Source: an uncultured Pelagibacteraceae bacterium (lineage in GTDB: Bacteria > Pseudomonadota > Alphaproteobacteria > Pelagibacterales > Pelagibacteraceae). Taken from it: DNA of 54,096 bases. Each line of letters opens with the position of its first letter. The stretch's first letter is position 1. The position numbers were made by a program, and so were the translations under genes. Below are positions 36,541 to 45,494 of the stretch, in pieces. Location of the stretch: positions 1 to 54,096 of the forward strand of contig CACDPY010000005.1 in assembly GCA_902554765.1 (NCBI GenBank), given 5' to 3'. Under the pieces are notes generated by a model. That model was given only the letters and a program-made list of their open reading frames with translations. It did not search any database and was not told the origin of the DNA.

Positions 36541-38250
36541 TTAATAAAGTTTTTCTAAATTTTCTTTATATTTTTCTAAAATTTTTTTTCTTTTTAGTTT
36601 TAAAGTTGGTGTTAACATTCCATTTTCAATTGTAAATTCATCATTTATTAATTTAAATTTTTTAATTTTTTCTACAATTGACAAATCTTTATTTAAATTT
36701 TCAATATAAAATTGAATATCATTTTCATTTTTGTTACTATCACTAACAATTAAAGCCACTAAATAATTTTTTTTATCTCCATAAATAAAACTTTGTTTAA
36801 TTTTTTCATTTAAACATAATAAATTTTCAATTTTAGAGGGTGATATGTTGTCTCCACCAAGGTTTACTATTATTTCTTTTTTTCTGTCAGTAATTTTTAA
36901 ATTTCCATCATCAGTAATTTCACCAATATCTCCTGTATGTAACCAGCCATTTTTAATTACTTCATCTGTCTCTTTTTTCATATTCCAATAACCAAGCATA
37001 ACATTTTCTCCTTTAATCAAAATTTCCCCATCGTTAGCAATTTTAACCATATTTGTTTCAAATGGTGGTCCTACAGTCTCAATCTTTATTTTTCCTGGAA
37101 TATTACAACTAACTACAGGAGATGTTTCAGTTAATCCGTATCCTTGTAAAGTTTGTAATCCTATTGAATTAAGAAACTCACCTATTTTCTTATCTAAAGC
37201 GCCCCCACCAGAAACAAAGGCTTTCAATTTTCCTCCAAACTGATTTTTGATTTTATTTCTTACCAAATTTTCACAAAAAAAATTGATAATTTTTTCTCTT
37301 AAGTTTAGAGGTTCATTATTCAAAATCTTTGTCCCAAGTATTATCGTGTTAGATATTAATTTTTTTTTGAGTCCTTTTTGTTTTGAAAAATTGAGTGAAA
37401 TTTTAGTATATAAATTCTGATAAAATCTTGGGACTGCTGTCATTATAGTTGGTTTGGCAACAAGCATATTAGATAACAATTTTTCTAAACTTTCTGCATA
37501 ATAGACTTTTGCCCCTAAAGAAATTTGCACAAATTGAACTGTATGTTCATAGGAATGTGATAACGGTAACCAGGTCAAAAAAACTGGTCTTTCCTTTTCT
37601 GATTTTTTTACAATCGTATTTAAAATTTTTAATGCACCCTCGCAGTTTGACAGAATACCTCCATGACTAAGCATCACTCCTTTAGGATTACCAGTTGTGC
37701 CTGATGTATAAATTATACATGCAAGATCTTTTCTATTAATGTTTTTATTAAAATCTTGAGAAACAGAAAAATCTTCTTGATTTGATATTCTTTCTACAAT
37801 GCTTTCAAAATTATCAATTTTTTGATTAAAATTTTCTATTGATAAAATTTTAGTTTCACTCGATATAAATTTTTCTATCTTTTTAAATTGAGTATCATTT
37901 GAAACAATACAAATTTTTGGTTTACAATCTTTGAGAATATATTCATAATCTTTTTTTGAATATGTTGTAAACAAAGGAACTGTTACACCACCAGCATTCA
38001 TTATTGCTATGTCTACAATAAGCCATTCAGGTCGATTTTCAGATAACAAAACACACCTATCTCCTCTGGAAAGATTATTTTTTAAATACTCTGATAAAAT
38101 ACGGATTTTATTTTCTACTTGACCCCAAGTTAAGAAATCTTCTTTTTCTCTTCTTAAACATTTCAAAAATAGCTTATTAGATTTTAAATTTTGCTCTTTA
38201 TATTTTTCAAAAAAAAGTTCAACTAAGCTATTAATTTTATTCAATTCCAT
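36541..38250 (-). CDS. Long-chain acyl-CoA synthetase (AMP-forming)
   Basis: The 569-residue ANL-family enzyme contains the AMP-binding motif IIYTSGTTGNPKGVMLSHGG (about residues 178-197), GYGLTETSPVVS (about residue 362), GWLHTGDIGEI and the hinge DRKKEIIVNLGGDNISPSKIE, where the acyl-CoA synthetases of the FAA1/FadD15 type differ from short-chain enzymes. It activates long-chain fatty acids to acyl-CoA at the membrane. No signal sequence. It is a single gene followed by 200 AT-rich bases, and it starts just beside tRNA-Leu. Chain-length preference is not readable. Confidence 0.93.
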   Translation of the reverse strand: MELNKINSLVELFFEKYKEQNLKSNKLFLKCLRREKEDFLTWGQVENKIRILSEYLKNNLSRGDRCVLLSENRPEWLIVDIAIMNAGGVTVPLFTTYSKKDYEYILKDCKPKICIVSNDTQFKKIEKFISSETKILSIENFNQKIDNFESIVERISNQEDFSVSQDFNKNINRKDLACIIYTSGTTGNPKGVMLSHGGILSNCEGALKILNTIVKKSEKERPVFLTWLPLSHSYEHTVQFVQISLGAKVYYAESLEKLLSNMLVAKPTIMTAVPRFYQNLYTKISLNFSKQKGLKKKLISNTIILGTKILNNEPLNLREKIINFFCENLVRNKIKNQFGGKLKAFVSGGGALDKKIGEFLNSIGLQTLQGYGLTETSPVVSCNIPGKIKIETVGPPFETNMVKIANDGEILIKGENVMLGYWNMKKETDEVIKNGWLHTGDIGEITDDGNLKITDRKKEIIVNLGGDNISPSKIENLLCLNEKIKQSFIYGDKKNYLVALIVSDSNKNENDIQFYIENLNKDLSIVEKIKKFKLINDEFTIENGMLTPTLKLKRKKILEKYKENLEKLY

Positions 38251-38254
38251 AATT

Positions 38255-38339
38255 TGGTGGGCGAAGAGAGAATCGAACTCTCACTTCTTGCGAAACACGA
38301 TTTTGAGTCGTGCGCGTCTACCAGTTCCGCCATTCGCCC
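38255..38339 (-). tRNA. tRNA-Leu (anticodon CAA)
   Basis: On the minus strand the 85-base class II tRNA has acceptor stem GGGCGAA/TTCGCCC, D arm with GGTAGAC, anticodon arm CACGA-CTCAAAA-TCGTG with CAA in the loop, a variable arm, T-loop TTCGATT and an encoded CCA (38255-38257). It reads UUG leucine codons. Confidence 0.97.
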
Positions 38340-38398
38340 TTAATTGTTTAATAATATTATAAATAGTATAAGAACTATAATTATATTAAAACCATAAA

Positions 38399-39004
38399 AT
38401 GTTTAATACTCTTTACAGAAAATGTTTAAATTTAGCTGCTCATAAAAGTTCTAAGTATTATTTAGCAGTTGTATCTTTTGTCGAAAGTTCATTTTTTCCA
38501 ATACCACCGGACATAATGGTTGTCCCCATGGTAATTTCAAAAAAAAAGGATTTTTTAAAAATATTTTTGATCACAACAATATTTTCAGTTTTAGGAGGAA
38601 TACTAGGTTATTTCATCGGTGCTTTCTTTTTTGAGATAGGAATGAAAATTATGAATTTTTACAGTTATGAAGATAAACTAATAAATTTTAAAAATAACTT
38701 AATAAATAGTGAAGGTTTCTATGCATGGCTAGGAATATTATTTTTAGCGGGATTTACCCCTCTACCCTACAAAGTGTTTACTATTTCAAGTGGTTTAATT
38801 GGGTTTAATATTATAATTTTTATAATAGTGAGTTTAATTTCTAGAGGGTTACGTTTTTTCATTGTTTCATATTTATCTTATAAATTTGGAAATTTGTTTA
38901 CAGAATTTATGGATAAACATGGTTCTAAATGGTTTACAATTATTGGATTATTAATTGTTATAGCTGGAGTTATAATTTATTTAATCTTTAAATATTATGT
39001 TTAA
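38399..39004 (+). CDS. YqaA-like membrane protein (VTT/SNARE-associated family)
   Basis: The 201-residue protein has about five hydrophobic segments. VVSFVESSFFPIPPDIMVVPMVI (near residues 24-46) holds the E-x-(S/F)-x-P-PD motif of the VTT/DedA superfamily, and FLAGFTPLPYKVFTISSGLIGF matches the YqaA branch. DedA relatives scramble or flip lipids and support membrane homeostasis; a lipid-flipping role is inferred by family. Its stop overlaps the dsbB start by 8 bases, and dsbB overlaps coq7, so the three are likely cotranscribed. Confidence 0.86.
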   Translation: MFNTLYRKCLNLAAHKSSKYYLAVVSFVESSFFPIPPDIMVVPMVISKKKDFLKIFLITTIFSVLGGILGYFIGAFFFEIGMKIMNFYSYEDKLINFKNNLINSEGFYAWLGILFLAGFTPLPYKVFTISSGLIGFNIIIFIIVSLISRGLRFFIVSYLSYKFGNLFTEFMDKHGSKWFTIIGLLIVIAGVIIYLIFKYYV

Positions 39005-39479
39005 TTTAAAAATTGAAACTTATTTTAAGTTAATATTTATTATTAGTTTAGTCTCAATAATTTCTGCATTTTATATAGAACATTATCTTGGGCACCAACC
39101 TTGTAATTTATGCCTAATTCAGAGAATTCCTTATGGACTAAGTATTATTTTAATTATTACAAACTTTATCATTAGAAAAAATCAAAAGTTTTTCATACTA
39201 TTATTAGCTCTGATTTTTATTTTTTCTTTTGGAATATCGGTTTATCACTTTGGAATTGAACAGGGTTTTTTTCAAGAATCAGCAGTTTGTGGTTTAAAAA
39301 ATACCTCTGAAATCATTTCAAAAGAGGAGCTATTAAAACAATTAAGTGAAAAAAGTATTAGTTGTAAAGATGTGACATTTAGAATTTTTGGATTATCTCT
39401 TACAACTATTAATATAGTCGTAAGTTTTTTCTTAATATTACTATCAGCTAAAACTTTTAAAAATTATGAAAAATTCTAA
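38997..39479 (+). CDS. dsbB: Disulfide bond formation protein DsbB
   Basis: The 160-residue inner-membrane protein has four membrane helices and two redox cysteine pairs: C36 and C39 in HQPCNLCLIQRIPYG and C98 and C123 in the second periplasmic loop (SAVCGLKN; SISCKD). DsbB reoxidises periplasmic DsbA and passes electrons to ubiquinone. The CxxC here is CNLC, typical of alphaproteobacterial members. It overlaps yqaA upstream and coq7 downstream; the link with coq7 is apt as Coq7 makes the quinone that DsbB uses. Confidence 0.93.
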   Translation: MFNLKIETYFKLIFIISLVSIISAFYIEHYLGHQPCNLCLIQRIPYGLSIILIITNFIIRKNQKFFILLLALIFIFSFGISVYHFGIEQGFFQESAVCGLKNTSEIISKEELLKQLSEKSISCKDVTFRIFGLSLTTINIVVSFFLILLSAKTFKNYEKF

Positions 39480-39996
39480 AATTAGAACAGAGGAATTTAT
39501 TAGAGTAGATCATGCTGGCGAAAGAGGTGCGGTTAAAATTTATGAGGGTCAGTTATTAGCTCTTAATACTTTCGTAAAAGACGATGATTTAAAAAAAATG
39601 ATAGAAGAAATGAAAGTTCATGAAAAAGAACATTGTGAATTTTTTGAGAAAGAAATTAAAAAAAGAAATATTAAGCCAACAAAATTCTTACCTCTATGGG
39701 ACTTGCTAGGAGTGGGATTAGGTTTTGGGTCTACGCTTTTGGGAAAAAAAGCAGCCATGTTATGTACCGCATCAGTAGAGGAAGTTATTGATGAACATTA
39801 TCAGAACCAAATTAATCAACTTGGATCAGATGAAAAAGATTTAAAAAAGAAAATTATTAAATTTAGAGAAGATGAATTACATCATAAAGATGTAGCTTAT
39901 GAGGAAGGAGCTACAAAATCTGGATTATATTCTATCATGGATAAAATTATTAAAACTGGGTCAAAAATTGCAATTAATATTTCAGAAAAAATTTAA
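39466..39996 (+). CDS. coq7: 5-demethoxyubiquinol hydroxylase (Coq7)
   Basis: The 176-residue di-iron carboxylate protein has the ligand motifs of Coq7: E27 in KIYEGQ, ExxH in VHEKEHCEFF (E53-H56), E in ASVEEVIDEHY and ExxH in REDELHHKD. It hydroxylates the penultimate intermediate of ubiquinone synthesis at the membrane. The start is ATG 39466, overlapping dsbB by 14 bases. UbiE and UbiB, encoded at the other end of this window, act in the same pathway. Confidence 0.96.
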   Translation: MKNSKIRTEEFIRVDHAGERGAVKIYEGQLLALNTFVKDDDLKKMIEEMKVHEKEHCEFFEKEIKKRNIKPTKFLPLWDLLGVGLGFGSTLLGKKAAMLCTASVEEVIDEHYQNQINQLGSDEKDLKKKIIKFREDELHHKDVAYEEGATKSGLYSIMDKIIKTGSKIAINISEKI

Positions 39997-39998
39997 AA

Positions 39999-40568
39999 CT
40001 AAGCTTCTAGCTCTACATCCCAATATAAATAATCCATCCAACTTTTGTGAAGGTAATTTGGTGGGAAATTTTTCCCATTGCGATGCAGATCCTCTGTAGA
40101 TGGCTGAAAAGGATACTGAGCAAGTTTCATTCCAGAGGTCTTTAACAATTTTCCACCTTTTTTGACATTACAAGCTGAGCAAGCGGTAACAACATTATCC
40201 CAATGAGTTTCTCCTCCTTTTGATCTTGGTAACAGATGATCGAATGTAAGCTCCTCACCGCTCCCACAATATTGACATGAAAACTTATCACGAAGAAAAA
40301 CATTAAATCTCGTGAAACTTGGTTTTGATTGAGGTACTATATAATCTTTTAAAGCTATTACACTGGGTAATTGCATATTAAAAGATGGACTTCTCACTAC
40401 TCTATCATAATTACTAACAATTATAACTCTGTCTAAAAATACTGATTTAACAGTATCTTGCCATGACCATAAAGATAAAGGATAATAGCTTAATGGTCTA
40501 TAATCTGCGTTCAAAACTAATGCTGGACATTTTTCAAGTGAAACATCTTGTTCAAGAAAATTATTCAT
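39999..40568 (-). CDS. HNH endonuclease family protein
   Basis: The 189-residue protein has an HNH core: a C98-x2-C101 knuckle (CQYC), the catalytic D110-H111 in LTFDHLLPRSKGG, N125 in HWDNVVTAC and a second knuckle C130-x2-C133. This RecA-independent HNH group, about 185 residues with an N-terminal VLNADYRPLSYYPLSLW block, is widespread in alphaproteobacteria as a housekeeping gene, not as a phage or restriction nuclease. Its function is not established. It is convergent with coq7 and lies about 40 bases after the esterase. Confidence 0.88.
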   Translation of the reverse strand: MNNFLEQDVSLEKCPALVLNADYRPLSYYPLSLWSWQDTVKSVFLDRVIIVSNYDRVVRSPSFNMQLPSVIALKDYIVPQSKPSFTRFNVFLRDKFSCQYCGSGEELTFDHLLPRSKGGETHWDNVVTACSACNVKKGGKLLKTSGMKLAQYPFQPSTEDLHRNGKNFPPNYLHKSWMDYLYWDVELEA

Positions 40569-40606
40569 AAGTTAATTTTAGCGTAAATAAAAAATTATTT
40601 CAATGT

Positions 40607-41266
40607 TTAGCATTTATTAAATTTTTTTGAGATATAATTTAATGCTATACTAGATGCTTCGATAGGAATATGATGGTCGCAGTTTTGTAACAAATGAGTG
40701 TCAATTTCTATGTTATTTCTAATAAAAAAATCTTTTGCTTCTAGCATAAAATTAGGATGTACTACTTGATCTTGATCGCCATGAATTAATAAAATACTTG
40801 TTGTATTTTTTTTTCTTAATCTCAGGTTTTCTTGATGAATAATTTTTCCCGAAAAACCAACAATACAATTATATTTTTCTTCAGATATTAAACCTAAATT
40901 TATTGACATCATACAGCCTTGACTAAAGCCTGATAAACAAATCATATTATTTTTTAAATTAAACTCTTGCTTAACTTCATTAATAAACTGATTCAATTTT
41001 TTTTCAGCTTTAATAGATTGCTCTAAAATATATTCTGGGTCATCATTTGTTAGATCAAACCACTGATAACCTGATGGATTTATTGAACAATTCTCATGGC
41101 CATCTGGACAAATAAATACTGTATTTGGTAAATGTCTTTTCCAATTCATTGATAACATACTTATATCTTTTCCATCTCCACCATAACCATGAAGTAAAAT
41201 AATTGCATTTTTAACTTCTGTATTGTTTTCAGGTCTTATTATTGTTGAGTTTAGGCAAAATGTCAT
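40607..41266 (-). CDS. Phospholipase/carboxylesterase family hydrolase
   Basis: The 219-residue alpha/beta-hydrolase belongs to the acyl-protein thioesterase-like group: AIILLHGYGGDGKDI (about residues 21-35), nucleophile S115 in CLSGFSQGCMM, aspartate in HGDQDQVV and histidine in NCDHHIP. It should hydrolyse carboxylic esters in the cytoplasm; no signal peptide is visible. The substrate is unknown. It is divergent from the HIG1-type peptide gene. Confidence 0.88.
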   Translation of the reverse strand: MTFCLNSTIIRPENNTEVKNAIILLHGYGGDGKDISMLSMNWKRHLPNTVFICPDGHENCSINPSGYQWFDLTNDDPEYILEQSIKAEKKLNQFINEVKQEFNLKNNMICLSGFSQGCMMSINLGLISEEKYNCIVGFSGKIIHQENLRLRKKNTTSILLIHGDQDQVVHPNFMLEAKDFFIRNNIEIDTHLLQNCDHHIPIEASSIALNYISKKFNKC

Positions 41267-41315
41267 ACTGTGTTATTTATGTTTTTTTATTTTTAAAACA
41301 ACCTACAATACATTT

Positions 41316-41519
41316 ATGATTTCTGGAATATTAGTAAAAATAATTTCTATAATTTTATTAATTTCTGTTGGATTGGTTCTTATATTAGGAATAGGGACTT
41401 TATTCAAAGGAGGAGAAACTAGTAAAAAATATTCTAACAGATTGATGCAATTAAGAGTTTTATTACAGTTTATTGCTATAGTTGCCTTAGTAAGTTTTGC
41501 TTATTTTTTTAAAGATTAA
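41316..41519 (+). CDS. Twin transmembrane HIG1-type protein
   Basis: Starting at ATG 41316 (MISGILVKIISIILLISVG), the 67-residue protein has two membrane segments (about residues 4-24 and 44-63) joined by a short loop FKGGETSKKYSNRLMQLRVLLQ. This pattern fits the HIG1 N-terminal domain found in small proteins that associate with respiratory complexes. An in-frame ATG 31 codons upstream overlaps the esterase and gives an unrelated extension. It is convergent with the TlpA-like gene, overlapping by 4 bases. Confidence 0.75.
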   Translation: MISGILVKIISIILLISVGLVLILGIGTLFKGGETSKKYSNRLMQLRVLLQFIAIVALVSFAYFFKD

Positions 41520-42025
41520 TTGTAATAGCTCAACCATTCTATAAATTTTTTATCTTTAAAATCTGTTGATCCGACTATTCTTGCAAATTCCAAACCATCT
41601 TTATTAATCAAAATTGATGTTGGAATACCCCTCAACTTAAATTTTTTAGCTAAAGTCGATGGTGAGTCAAAATAAAAGTTTAAATTTTGTATTCCTGTTT
41701 CTGAATAAAAACTTAAAATTTTATCAATATCATCTTTGCCCACATTTATTGGAAATATTTTTAAGTTATCTAAATTTCCATTAACTTGTAATATATCTAG
41801 AGAAGGCATTTCTTCTTTACAAGGAGCACACCAAGACGCCCAAAAATTCAGTATAATTAAATTCCCATGATATTCTTTCAAATTAAGTTGTTTCTTTTGT
41901 GGATCAAGAAATGTTAAATCGTCATACTTTTTTAACTCTTTATGAATTACTAGATTTTTAATACCTGTTGCCTCATCGGCAAAAGAATTAGACAATAAAA
42001 AAATAAATATTATTAAAAATCTCAT
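41516..42025 (-). CDS. TlpA-family thioredoxin-like protein (secreted)
   Basis: The 169-residue protein has an N-terminal signal peptide (residues 1-16, cleavage probably after SFA) and a thioredoxin fold with the redox motif C66-A-P-C69 in NFWASWCAPCKEEMPSL. The late cis-proline is in RGIPTSILINKDG. TlpA/ResA-like proteins reduce periplasmic disulfides, often for cytochrome c or oxidase assembly. It lies divergent from argH. The exact partner is not readable. Confidence 0.9.
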   Translation of the reverse strand: MRFLIIFIFLLSNSFADEATGIKNLVIHKELKKYDDLTFLDPQKKQLNLKEYHGNLIILNFWASWCAPCKEEMPSLDILQVNGNLDNLKIFPINVGKDDIDKILSFYSETGIQNLNFYFDSPSTLAKKFKLRGIPTSILINKDGLEFARIVGSTDFKDKKFIEWLSYYN

Positions 42026-42049
42026 ATTAAATAGGTATAGTTAATTATC

Positions 42050-43441
42050 ATGACAAAAAATAAAAACAACCAGGCAATATGGGGTACCAGAATTAAAAAT
42101 AGAACTTCCTCGCATTTTCAAAAAGTTGGAAATTCAATAGATATTGATAAAAGACTTTACAAAGAAGATATTGTTGGCTCGATTGCTCATGTAGAAATGT
42201 TATTTAAACAAAAAATAATATCTTTTAAAATTAAAAATAAAATTATTTATGGTCTAAATAAAATAGAAAAAGAAATATCAAATAAAAAACTTGAATTTAA
42301 TAAAAAATATGAGGATATTCACATGAATATTGAAAAAAGACTTTTTCAAATTATTGGAGAAGAAGCTGGATATATTCACACTGCTAGATCAAGAAATGAT
42401 CAAGTAATAACTGATTTAAAAATTTGGATCAAATCCTCAACTAAGTATATCAATATTGTATTAGATAAAGTTATAAGTAGCACACTGAAATTGGCTGAAA
42501 AAAATATAGATACTATTATGCCAGGTTTCACACATCTTAAAAATGCACAAGCGATTTCATTTGCTCATTATTTAATGGCTTATGTTGAGATGTTTAATAG
42601 AGATAAAAAAAGATTCATAAATAATTTAGATAACTTAGATGAGAGCCCACTTGGTGTTGCTGCATTAACAGGAACGTCTTTTAGTATTGATAGACATTAT
42701 ACAGCTAGAAAACTTGGTTTTAAAAAACCTACCAATAATTCGGTTGATACAGTTTCTGACAGAGATTTTGTCTTAGATTTTTTATATAGTGTATCTGTAT
42801 GTTCTATGCACATTTCTAGAATTGCGGAAGAATTAATAATCTGGAATTCAGATGCTTTTAACTTAATAAATCTATCAGACAAAGTGGTCACTGGATCATC
42901 GATAATGCCTCAGAAGAAAAACCCTGACTTATTAGAATATCTAAGAGGAAAGTCTGGTAGCGCTTATGGTAATTTATTTTCTATGCTCACAATTTTAAAA
43001 GGATTACCTTTATCATATTTTAAAGACCTTCAAGATGATAAAGAAATAATTTTTAAATCTAATGATACTTTATTGGATTGTCTAAAAATATTTGATGAAC
43101 TTCTTAAAAACCTCAATCCAAACAAGAAAGAAATGATTAAGCTTGCTAACACAGGATACATTACTGCAACAGATCTAGCTGATTATCTTGTGAAAAATTT
43201 TTCAATGCCATTCAGAAAAGCTTATCAAAAAACGGCTGCTATAGTCAATTTAGCTGAAAAAAAGAAAAAAAGATTAGATGAGTTGAGTATTGAGGATTTA
43301 AAAAAGATTGAACCAAAATTAACAAATGATGTTTTAAAAGTATTTGATTTAAGAAATTCGGTTGATAGCAAAAAATCTTATGGAGGAACGTCTTTTGAAA
43401 ATATCAAAAAAATGATAATAAAATATAAAAAACAAAAATGA
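42050..43441 (+). CDS. argH: Argininosuccinate lyase
   Basis: The 463-residue fumarase/aspartase-superfamily enzyme has HTARSRNDQV (about residues 109-118), the flexible signature loop GSSIMPQKKNPD (about residues 283-294) containing the catalytic serine, and TPHLKNAQ-like FTHLKNAQAIS. It splits argininosuccinate to arginine and fumarate. It is the first gene of an argH-lptM-lysA run and overlaps the next ATG in an ATGA arrangement. Confidence 0.97.
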   Translation: MTKNKNNQAIWGTRIKNRTSSHFQKVGNSIDIDKRLYKEDIVGSIAHVEMLFKQKIISFKIKNKIIYGLNKIEKEISNKKLEFNKKYEDIHMNIEKRLFQIIGEEAGYIHTARSRNDQVITDLKIWIKSSTKYINIVLDKVISSTLKLAEKNIDTIMPGFTHLKNAQAISFAHYLMAYVEMFNRDKKRFINNLDNLDESPLGVAALTGTSFSIDRHYTARKLGFKKPTNNSVDTVSDRDFVLDFLYSVSVCSMHISRIAEELIIWNSDAFNLINLSDKVVTGSSIMPQKKNPDLLEYLRGKSGSAYGNLFSMLTILKGLPLSYFKDLQDDKEIIFKSNDTLLDCLKIFDELLKNLNPNKKEMIKLANTGYITATDLADYLVKNFSMPFRKAYQKTAAIVNLAEKKKKRLDELSIEDLKKIEPKLTNDVLKVFDLRNSVDSKKSYGGTSFENIKKMIIKYKKQK

Positions 43442-43569
43442 TAAAAAAAATTATTTTAACATTATTATTGGGCTACATATTATTTGCTTGTGGAAAAAAA
43501 GGTGATCCTGAATATAAAGAAAGCGTAAAGAAAGTTAGAATACCAAATATAGTCATATCTAAAACTTAA
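43438..43569 (+). CDS. lptM: LptM/YifL-like small lipoprotein
   Basis: The 43-residue precursor begins MIKKIILTLLLGYILFAC, where LFAC is a lipobox and C18 the lipidated residue. The mature part starts CGKKGDPEYKE, close to the CGxKGPLY-type start of LptM (YifL). LptM binds the LptDE translocon and helps LptD fold. The gene lies between argH and lysA, the normal place next to lysA, with an ATGA overlap on the left and a TAATG overlap with lysA on the right. It is too short for most gene finders. Confidence 0.85.
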   Translation: MIKKIILTLLLGYILFACGKKGDPEYKESVKKVRIPNIVISKT

Positions 43570-44780
43570 TGAAATATATCAATAAAAACCTTACTATTGA
43601 AAAAATAAGTGTTGAGGCAATTTCTAAAAGATTTGGAACGCCAGCTTATTGCTACTCATATGATCAACTAAGAAAAAATATTACTAATTTTAAAAAAAAT
43701 TTTAGTTCACTTTCGCCATTAATATGTTTTGCTATTAAATCTAACACTAATCTAAATTTAATTAAGGAAATAAAAAAATTTGGATTAGGTGCTGATGTAG
43801 TATCAATGGGTGAGTTAATGCTAGCTATCAAAGCTGGTATTAATCCAAAAAAGATTGTTTTTTCAGGGGTGGGGAAAACATCAGCTGAAATAAGCTATGC
43901 GATTAATAAAAAAATATTATTAATAAATGCGGAGTCTCAAAGTGAAATAAAAGAAATAAATAGAATTGCTAAATTAAAAAATAAAAAAGTTCAAGTTGGT
44001 ATTAGATTAAATCCAAATACAGATGCAAAAACTTTAAATCAAATTTCCACTGGTAGAAAAGAGAATAAATTTGGTGTAAACAGTAAAACTTTTCTTGAAC
44101 TTGTAAATTATTGTAAAAATTCAAATAATATTATTTTAAAATGTCTTAGTGTCCATATTGGGAGTCAAATCTTAGATTACAAACCCTATGTAAAAATGCT
44201 TAAAGCAATTAACAAAACAATTAATAGAGCAAATTTTAAATTTGAATTTATCGATTTAGGTGGAGGTATGGGCATCTCTTATAATAATAATAAAAAACTT
44301 AATTATAAAAAATACAATATAGCTATTAAAAAATTCATTAAAAATCATAAATCAAAAATAATATTTGAACCAGGAAGATCTATAGTGGGAAATATAGGCA
44401 TTCTTATTTCAAAGATTATTTATATAAAAAAAAGTGAGAAAAAAAACTTTGTAATTTTAGATGCAGCGATGAACGATTTAATGAGACCTGCATTATACGG
44501 TGCAATTCACAAAACTTTGCCCTCAATAAAAAATAGAAAAATTTCTAAAAAAACCTATGAACTTGTCGGTCCAATTTGTGAAAGTACTGATAAATTTTCA
44601 ACTCTTCAAAAATTTCAAAATTTAAAAGAAAAAGATATTATAGTTATATGTGATGTGGGAGCATACGGAATGTCTTTAAGTTCAAACTATAACGTGCGGC
44701 CTAAACCAATAGAATTACTAATTAAAGGTTCAAAAATTAAAGTTATAAAAAAAAGACAAAATCATAGTGATTTAATTTAG
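43569..44780 (+). CDS. lysA: Diaminopimelate decarboxylase
   Basis: The 403-residue fold-type III PLP enzyme has the PLP lysine in CFAIKSNTN (about residues 54-62), HIGSQIL, the glycine-rich phosphate-binding GGGMGISY, EPGRSIVGN and the C-terminal CESTDKF that supplies the active-site cysteine from the partner subunit. It makes L-lysine from meso-diaminopimelate. Start ATG overlaps the lptM stop by one base. Length fits the family (about 415). Confidence 0.97.
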   Translation: MKYINKNLTIEKISVEAISKRFGTPAYCYSYDQLRKNITNFKKNFSSLSPLICFAIKSNTNLNLIKEIKKFGLGADVVSMGELMLAIKAGINPKKIVFSGVGKTSAEISYAINKKILLINAESQSEIKEINRIAKLKNKKVQVGIRLNPNTDAKTLNQISTGRKENKFGVNSKTFLELVNYCKNSNNIILKCLSVHIGSQILDYKPYVKMLKAINKTINRANFKFEFIDLGGGMGISYNNNKKLNYKKYNIAIKKFIKNHKSKIIFEPGRSIVGNIGILISKIIYIKKSEKKNFVILDAAMNDLMRPALYGAIHKTLPSIKNRKISKKTYELVGPICESTDKFSTLQKFQNLKEKDIIVICDVGAYGMSLSSNYNVRPKPIELLIKGSKIKVIKKRQNHSDLI

Positions 44781-44792
44781 CTTTCTATATAA

Positions 44793-45494
44793 ATGACTAA
44801 AAATTATATTTTTTCAATTTTCTTTTTTACTGGAATAATCATTATTTCATTAATTTTTTTACCTTCATTTTTACTGCCTCAAAAAATTGTTATATTTGGT
44901 GGAAGATTAATGGGCCACTGGACAGGATTTTGTTTAAAATTTTTTTTATCTACTAAAATATTAATTAAAGGAACTGAAAATATCATAACGGAGGAAAAAT
45001 TTTTTATAGCATCTTCACATCAATCAATGTTTGAAACTTTTTATTTACAAACAATTTTCAATTCTCCTATTTTCATACTTAAAAAAGAACTATTAAAAAT
45101 TCCAGTTTTTGGGTGGTACTTAAGAAAAATAGGATCTATTTCAATCCAGAGGAATAAAATTACAAAAGATAACTTGGGTTTTTTCGATAATATTTCAAAA
45201 ATAATTTGCAACTCAAAACGACCATTAATAATATTTCCTCAAGGTACAAGAGTTTTACCAGACGAAAGACCACCATTTAAAAAAGGGGCATCAAGAATTT
45301 ATGAAGAATTGAGAATTGCCTGTCAACCAATAGCTATTAACTCTGGTTTTGTGTGGCCAAAAAAAGGTCAAAAAAAAAGCCATAAAACAATAACTATTTC
45401 AATTTTAAAGAAAATAGAATTTGGGCTTTCTAAAGACGAGTTTCTTAAAATATTAGAAAATAATATTTACAAAGAACTTAACTTGTTAAATTAA
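44793..45494 (+). CDS. 1-acyl-sn-glycerol-3-phosphate acyltransferase-like protein (PlsC family)
   Basis: The 233-residue protein has a long N-terminal membrane segment (about residues 8-30) and the acyltransferase blocks: block I S75-H76-QSMFE81, where the usual aspartate of HX4D is glutamate, and block III FPQGTRVLPDERPPFKKG, where the usual PEGTR is PQGTR. Both replacements occur together, as in a known alphaproteobacterial branch. Family members add the second acyl chain to make phosphatidic acid. It follows lysA by 12 bases and is convergent with dnaN, overlapping by 4. Confidence 0.82.
   Translation: MTKNYIFSIFFFTGIIIISLIFLPSFLLPQKIVIFGGRLMGHWTGFCLKFFLSTKILIKGTENIITEEKFFIASSHQSMFETFYLQTIFNSPIFILKKELLKIPVFGWYLRKIGSISIQRNKITKDNLGFFDNISKIICNSKRPLIIFPQGTRVLPDERPPFKKGASRIYEELRIACQPIAINSGFVWPKKGQKKSHKTITISILKKIEFGLSKDEFLKILENNIYKELNLLN

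Noticed and set aside
39999-40568. HNH protein as a sign of phage, intron or restriction system.
   Set aside because: It belongs to the widespread housekeeping HNH group and has no methylase, integrase or phage neighbour.
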